Assembly: GCA_041493035.1 (NCBI GenBank)
Contig: JBGPYB010000179.1
Location: 1 to 8,913, forward strand
Reading direction: 5' to 3'
Source of the DNA: JBGPYB01 sp041493035
GTDB lineage: Bacteria > Acidobacteriota > Vicinamibacteria > Fen-336
DNA length: 8,913 nt
Below the pieces are notes generated by a model. The model searched no databases, was not told the DNA's origin, and saw only the letters and a program-made list of their open reading frames with translations. The translations under genes were made by a program, and so were the position numbers. Position 1 is the stretch's first letter. Each line of letters opens with the position of its first letter. This document shows positions 5,671-8,913 of the stretch, one piece after another.

Positions 5671-6588
5671 GTGTCAAGACCGGCCGTGGGCGGAGGCGCG
5701 CTCGCGTCGGCCCTCGAGGAGCGCAGGCGCGCCGTGGACGAGGCCTTGGGCAATGCGCTGCCGGACAAGCTTGTGTGGCCCGAGACGATCCACCGAGCCG
5801 TGCGCTACAGCCTGTTCGCCGGTGGAAAGCGGATCCGGCCGATCCTGGTCTTGGCTGGGGGCGAAGCGGTCGGCGGCGAGCGCGACGACCTCATGCCCCT
5901 CGCCTGCGCCGTGGAGATGATCCACACGTACAGCCTGATCCACGACGACCTGCCGGCCATGGACAACGACGATTTGAGGCGCGGGAAGCCCACGTCCCAC
6001 AAGGTCTTCGGCGAAGCGATCGCGATCCTGGCGGGGGACGCGCTGCTGACGCGAGCGTTCCACCTGATGGCCGAGGGAACCGAAGCCATGGACGAGCCGC
6101 GCTTGCGCCGGCGGGTGGCCGCGACGGCTCTCCTTGGCGAGGCCTGCGGCACCACAGGCCTGATTGGCGGACAGGTCCAGGACCTCGAGTCCGAGGGGAA
6201 GACGGTCGACGCGGCGACCCTCGAACGGCTGCATCGCGCCAAGACCGGCGCGCTGCTCTCGGCCTGTGTTCGAGGAGGCGCGGCGCTGGCCGGCGCCGGC
6301 CCGGACGACAGCTTCCGCCTCGCGCGTTACGCCTCGGCCATCGGCCTCGCGTTTCAGGTGGTGGACGACGTCCTCGACGCGACCGAGGGCGCGGAGCAGC
6401 TCGGGAAGACCGCAGGCAAGGATCAAGCGGCACGGAAGGCCACTTACGTGAGCGTCCATGGCTTGGACCGCGCGCGTCTCATGGCACAGGACCTCCTGGC
6501 CGAAGCCCGCGAGGCGCTAGTGCCCCTCGGCGAACGCGCGGCGCTCCTCGCGGGAATCGCCGAACGGATCGTCGCGAGGCGCGCTTGA
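5671..6588 (+). CDS. ispA: Polyprenyl diphosphate synthase (farnesyl or geranylgeranyl diphosphate synthase)
   Basis: This cytoplasmic, Mg-dependent trans-prenyltransferase adds isopentenyl diphosphate to allylic primers to make C15 (or C20) diphosphates, precursors of quinones, undecaprenyl carriers and terpenoids. The product is 305 residues, the usual length. Motifs are GGKRIRP (51-57), the first aspartate-rich motif HDDLPAMDNDDLRRG (91-105) with the two-residue insertion of bacterial type II FPP synthases, GGQVQDLE (166-173), KTGALL (191-196) and the second aspartate-rich motif FQVVDDVLD (228-236). Y87 lies five residues before the first motif, as in E. coli IspA. Related CrtE-type GGPP synthases look similar, so the product chain length is uncertain. 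GTG 5671 begins one base after the xseB stop; GTG 5686 is an alternative. The downstream stop overlaps tlyA. dxs, often the next gene in this cluster, is absent here. Confidence 0.93.
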   Translation: MSRPAVGGGALASALEERRRAVDEALGNALPDKLVWPETIHRAVRYSLFAGGKRIRPILVLAGGEAVGGERDDLMPLACAVEMIHTYSLIHDDLPAMDNDDLRRGKPTSHKVFGEAIAILAGDALLTRAFHLMAEGTEAMDEPRLRRRVAATALLGEACGTTGLIGGQVQDLESEGKTVDAATLERLHRAKTGALLSACVRGGAALAGAGPDDSFRLARYASAIGLAFQVVDDVLDATEGAEQLGKTAGKDQAARKATYVSVHGLDRARLMAQDLLAEAREALVPLGERAALLAGIAERIVARRA

Positions 6589-7400
6589 GCTCCATCCCTC
6601 CGAGCGAGCGTCCCCGCCTCGACGTCTGGCTCCACGATCACGGCCTCGCCGAATCGCGGGAGAAGGCGCAGGCCCTGGTGATGGCGGGACGCGTCCGCGT
6701 CGATGGCGAGGCCGCCGTCAAGGCCGGCACGGCGGTACCCGACGGCGCCGTCGTCGAGGTGATACCCGGGCCGCAGCACGTCGGCCGCGGCGCCATCAAG
6801 CTGGCGGGCGCCCTCGACGTTTTCCGTGTCGATCCTCGCGGGCGGGTGGCCGTGGACGTGGGAGCGTCTACGGGAGGCTTCACCGAGACCCTCCTCGAAC
6901 GCGGCGCCACGCGTGTCTTCGCCGTCGACGTCGGGCGCGGGCAGCTCCACGAGAGGCTCTCGGCCGATCCGCGGGTCGTCGTGGTCGACGGCGTCAACGC
7001 GCGCAACCTCTCCCACCGCGAAGTCACCGAACACTGCGGAATCGGCACGGTGGACGTCTCGTTCATCTCCGCCACCAAGATCCTGCCCGCTCTGCGTGCG
7101 CTCCTGGCGCCGGGAGGCGACGCCATCGTTCTCGTAAAGCCGCAGTTCGAGGTGGGGCGCTTTCACGTCGGCCGCGGCGGCATCGTGCGTGACGCCGCCC
7201 TCCACTTGCAGGCGCTCCACGACGTGGCGTGGGCCGCCGAGAAGGAGATGTCCTACGCGGTCCGCGGCGCATGTGCGTCGCCGATCACCGGCACCGAGGG
7301 GAACCGCGAGTTCTTTCTGCACCTCGTGCGCGAGGGCCCCGCCCTCCAGGGCGAGGCATTCGACGCGATGATGACCACGGCGGTGGCGCCCGTCGCATGA
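6585..7400 (+). CDS. tlyA: TlyA-family rRNA 2'-O-methyltransferase
   Basis: This protein is predicted to transfer methyl groups from S-adenosylmethionine to ribose 2'-OH of cytidines in rRNA (16S C1409 and 23S C1920 in characterised mycobacterial TlyA); the family was once called haemolysin A. The 271-residue product matches the usual length. The N-terminal S4 RNA-binding domain (about 10-65) starts R-L-D-V-W-L and includes A-G-R-V-R-V-D-G. An FtsJ/RrmJ-type methyltransferase domain follows, with SAM-binding AVDVGASTGGFTETLL (89-104), VFAVDVGRGQL (111-121), DVSFIS (157-162), LVKPQFEVGR (183-192) and GNREFFL (239-245). K72, D157, K185 and E242 fit the catalytic K-D-K-E set. The TTG start at 6585 overlaps the upstream stop as TTGA and has GAGG at 6576-6579. 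The end overlaps nadK as ATGA. Confidence 0.94.
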   Translation: MSSIPPSERPRLDVWLHDHGLAESREKAQALVMAGRVRVDGEAAVKAGTAVPDGAVVEVIPGPQHVGRGAIKLAGALDVFRVDPRGRVAVDVGASTGGFTETLLERGATRVFAVDVGRGQLHERLSADPRVVVVDGVNARNLSHREVTEHCGIGTVDVSFISATKILPALRALLAPGGDAIVLVKPQFEVGRFHVGRGGIVRDAALHLQALHDVAWAAEKEMSYAVRGACASPITGTEGNREFFLHLVREGPALQGEAFDAMMTTAVAPVA

Positions 7401-8284
7401 TGACCATCGGCATCTGGGCGCGCCCCGATCTGGCCGAGGCCAGCCACGCGCTCGGCGACCTGTTCGTTTGGCTGCGCGAGCGCTCCGTCGAGGTGTACGT
7501 GGAGAGGCGCACGGCCGCTCTCGTCGACGGAGCCGTCGGCGCCGGCTCCGTGATCGCCGAGGGGCACGACGTCGCGGCTCACGCCGACGCTCTGGTGGTG
7601 CTGGGCGGCGACGGCACGCTCCTGGGAGTGAGCCACGCCCTCGCCCGTCGCAGCGTCCCTGTCCTCGGCGTCAACTTCGGCAGCCTCGGCTTCCTCACCG
7701 AGGTCGCCCTCCCCGAGCTGTACCCGACGCTCCAGGGCGTCCTCGACAACAAATACGACTACGACGAGCGGCGCATGCTCCACGCCGTGGTCCACCGCAA
7801 GGGGCGTCCCGACGAGTCGGGAGACGTGTTGAACGACGTGGTCGTCACAAAGGCCGTCCTCTCTCGAATCATCGAGCTGGACGTGTCGATCGACGGCCTC
7901 TTCGTCTCGGCCTTCCGCGCCGACGGATTGATCGTGTCATCCCCCACCGGATCGACGGCCTACAACCTCGCCGCCGGCGGCCCGATCCTCCACCCCGCGC
8001 TCCCCGCCGTCGTGCTCACGCCGATCTGCCCGCACATGCTCACGAACCGGCCGCTGGTGGTGACCGACGATTCGGCCATCGAGGTGCGCCTCAGAGCCGA
8101 GCGCGACGTCGAGGCACAGGTGACCTTCGACGGGCAACGAGCCTTCCCGCTCTCGAGCCAGGACACGGTCGTCGTAACCCGCAGCCCGCGTTCCCTGCGC
8201 CTCGTCAAGGCCCGCGGCCGCGACTTCTTCGCCGTCCTCCGCACCAAGCTCAAGTGGGGCGAGGGAACGACCCGCCGACAGTAG
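7397..8284 (+). CDS. nadK: NAD kinase
   Basis: This enzyme phosphorylates NAD to NADP using ATP or polyphosphate and is the cell's entry into the NADP pool. The product is 295 residues, typical of bacterial NadK. Hallmarks are LVVLGGDGTLLG (66-77) with D72 of the GGDGT motif, GVNFGSLGFLTE (91-102), LNDVVVTK (145-152; Asp where Glu is common in NE/D motifs), ADGLIVSSPTGSTAYNLAAGGPI (split: ADGLIVSSPTGSTAY, 175-189, then NLAAGGPI), LTPICPHMLTNRPLVV (207-222) and the C-terminal L-R-x-K-L-K-W-G (281-288). The ATG at 7397 overlaps the tlyA stop by 4 bases; a second ATG at 7400 is equally possible. It is the last gene of the operon and faces a convergent gene. recN, which often follows nadK in other genomes, is not here. 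Confidence 0.96.
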   Translation: MMTIGIWARPDLAEASHALGDLFVWLRERSVEVYVERRTAALVDGAVGAGSVIAEGHDVAAHADALVVLGGDGTLLGVSHALARRSVPVLGVNFGSLGFLTEVALPELYPTLQGVLDNKYDYDERRMLHAVVHRKGRPDESGDVLNDVVVTKAVLSRIIELDVSIDGLFVSAFRADGLIVSSPTGSTAYNLAAGGPILHPALPAVVLTPICPHMLTNRPLVVTDDSAIEVRLRAERDVEAQVTFDGQRAFPLSSQDTVVVTRSPRSLRLVKARGRDFFAVLRTKLKWGEGTTRRQ

Positions 8285-8296
8285 GTGTGCCCCGTT

Positions 8297-8323
8297 GTTC
8301 ACCGGCACGTCGACCGCCGGAAC
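8297..8323. other. Weak hairpin between convergent genes
   Basis: GTTC (8297-8300), a bulged AC and CGGC (8303-8306) pair with GCCGGAAC (8316-8323) around a 9-base loop. It lies in the 57-base gap between nadK and the minus-strand lipoprotein gene, where transcripts from both sides must end. No T-run lies on either side, so a terminator role is only possible. Confidence 0.25.
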
Positions 8324-8341
8324 CGACGCGTTCGTGATTTC

Positions 8342-8824
8342 CTATCGGAAGGAAAAGGTCGTCTGAAGCGTCTCCTGTCTTCCGCTGAGATGGACGATGT
8401 CGACCGAAACACGGCCCTCCCATCGGCCTGGATACAGAGCCGAGTTGAACAAACCCGCTGCGCTCAATGGAAGCTCGAGCGGCACGCCGGCGCGCAGGGT
8501 CCGGTCGAGCGGTCCAGGATCTGGGGCAACAATGGGGGTCTCAGAGTTGGATTCGCGAAGCTCCGTACGGATCGCGCGGACCATCGCACCTGGTCCTCCT
8601 GGAGTCGTGAGCACGACCGTCCATCGAAAGGTGATGGACATGGGCTCGGTGCCGGGACCGCCGGGGCCGTGGAACGGCATCTCCTGAATGGACGCGATCG
8701 TGAGCACGATGACGGCGTCTGCCGCCACTTCTGGCTGCGCGGGCGATTCTCGCCCGCAGGCGAGAAGCCCGGAGCACACCAGGGTCAGGAGGGTCATGCT
8801 CGGGCAACGGCACCGAGCCATCAT
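8342..8824 (-). CDS. Putative lipoprotein of unknown function
   Basis: I do not recognise a family. The 160-residue product has a basic, Cys-containing n-region (M-M-A-R-C-R-C), a short hydrophobic core and a lipobox L-L-A-C with the lipidated Cys at residue 23, predicting anchoring to a membrane outside the cytoplasm. The rest is rich in alternating hydrophobic strands (V-I-V-L-T-I, M-S-I-T-F-R-W-T-V-V-L, P-L-E-L-P-L, W-E-G-R-V-S-V-D-I-V-H-L, T-L-Q-T-T-F-S-F), with Gly-Pro loops at 53-58 and 76-79. This pattern suggests a small beta-sandwich or Ig-like fold, an inference only. The first ATG is at 8824; the second at 8821 has better spacing (5 bases) from AGGTG at 8827-8831. It is convergent with nadK, and its GC bias is somewhat weaker than in the housekeeping genes. 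It may be coupled to a gene ending at 8821. Confidence 0.75.
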   Translation of the reverse strand: MMARCRCPSMTLLTLVCSGLLACGRESPAQPEVAADAVIVLTIASIQEMPFHGPGGPGTEPMSITFRWTVVLTTPGGPGAMVRAIRTELRESNSETPIVAPDPGPLDRTLRAGVPLELPLSAAGLFNSALYPGRWEGRVSVDIVHLSGRQETLQTTFSFR

Positions 8825-8913
8825 TTCACCTGTTGCAGGCGCTGCGGCGGATCAACGCCCCGACGCTTCAGCTCGCGCAACACGGTGCCGGGGATGGCAC
8901 GGCAAGCGCATGC
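8821..8913 (-). CDS. Possible C-terminal end of an unidentified gene (partial)
   Basis: On the minus strand, 30 codons run open from the window edge to a TGA at 8823-8821, which overlaps the lipoprotein ATG in the ATGA arrangement used elsewhere in this window. The peptide contains I-P-G-T-V-L-R-E-L-K-R-R-G-V-D-P-P-Q-R-L, which looks like an ordinary basic helical tail. The stretch is too short to identify, and the opposite strand is also open here, so coding is only suggested by the overlap. Confidence 0.35.
   Translation of the reverse strand, partial: ACACRAIPGTVLRELKRRGVDPPQRLQQVK

Noticed and set aside
5775..6584. Upstream in-frame extension of tlyA into the prenyl synthase gene
   Set aside because: The extension is an Arg/Pro-rich shadow of ispA. 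The TTG at 6585 with GAGG upstream gives the normal TlyA length.
1..8913. tRNA or rRNA genes, CRISPR arrays, insertion sequences or prophage genes
   Set aside because: No clover-leaf-like stretch, regular spaced repeat, transposase motif or terminal inverted repeat was seen on reading both strands.

Overview
The window is GC-rich (about two thirds G+C, strong GC3 bias) and its gene content suggests a Gram-negative bacterium outside the well-studied enteric groups. Clues are a sigma54-dependent two-component system, Sec-exported proteins, a putative lipoprotein and an xseA-xseB-ispA-tlyA-nadK chromosomal operon. An Acidobacteriota-, Myxococcota- or other deltaproteobacteria-like lineage would fit, but this is inference and no marker gene here fixes the taxonomy.

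Region 1 (1-3424) is a signalling module. A membrane sensor histidine kinase (5' end outside the window) overlaps an NtrC-type sigma54 activator by 4 bases (GTGA). Just downstream is a near-perfect sigma54 -24/-12 promoter (GG-N10-GC at 2815-2828). It precedes a strong Shine-Dalgarno, a small secreted Lys/Ala/Pro-rich protein with a predicted small beta-barrel core, and a textbook intrinsic terminator. Two tandem dyads 21 bp apart (2668-2704) and another dyad (2708-2727) lie at enhancer distance upstream. The simplest reading is that the kinase/activator pair switches on the small secreted protein, a layout comparable to ZraSR/ZraP. This is the most interesting part of the window.

Region 2 (3425-3974) holds a promoter-like region with a perfect 9-bp inverted repeat and a TACAAT box. 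After it comes a gene for an exported SnoaL/DUF4440-like (NTF2-fold) protein, broken by an in-frame TAG between its signal peptide and its domain.

Region 3 (3987-8284) is a tightly packed housekeeping operon: xseA-xseB (exonuclease VII), a farnesyl/geranylgeranyl diphosphate synthase, tlyA (rRNA 2'-O-methyltransferase) and nadK (NAD kinase). Junctions are 4-base overlaps (TTGA, TTGA, ATGA) or a 1-base gap, so translational coupling is likely. dxs and recN, which often sit in this cluster in other bacteria, are absent from their usual positions. 

Region 4 (8285-8913, minus strand) converges on nadK. It carries an unrecognised putative lipoprotein and perhaps the last 30 codons of another gene that overlaps its start.
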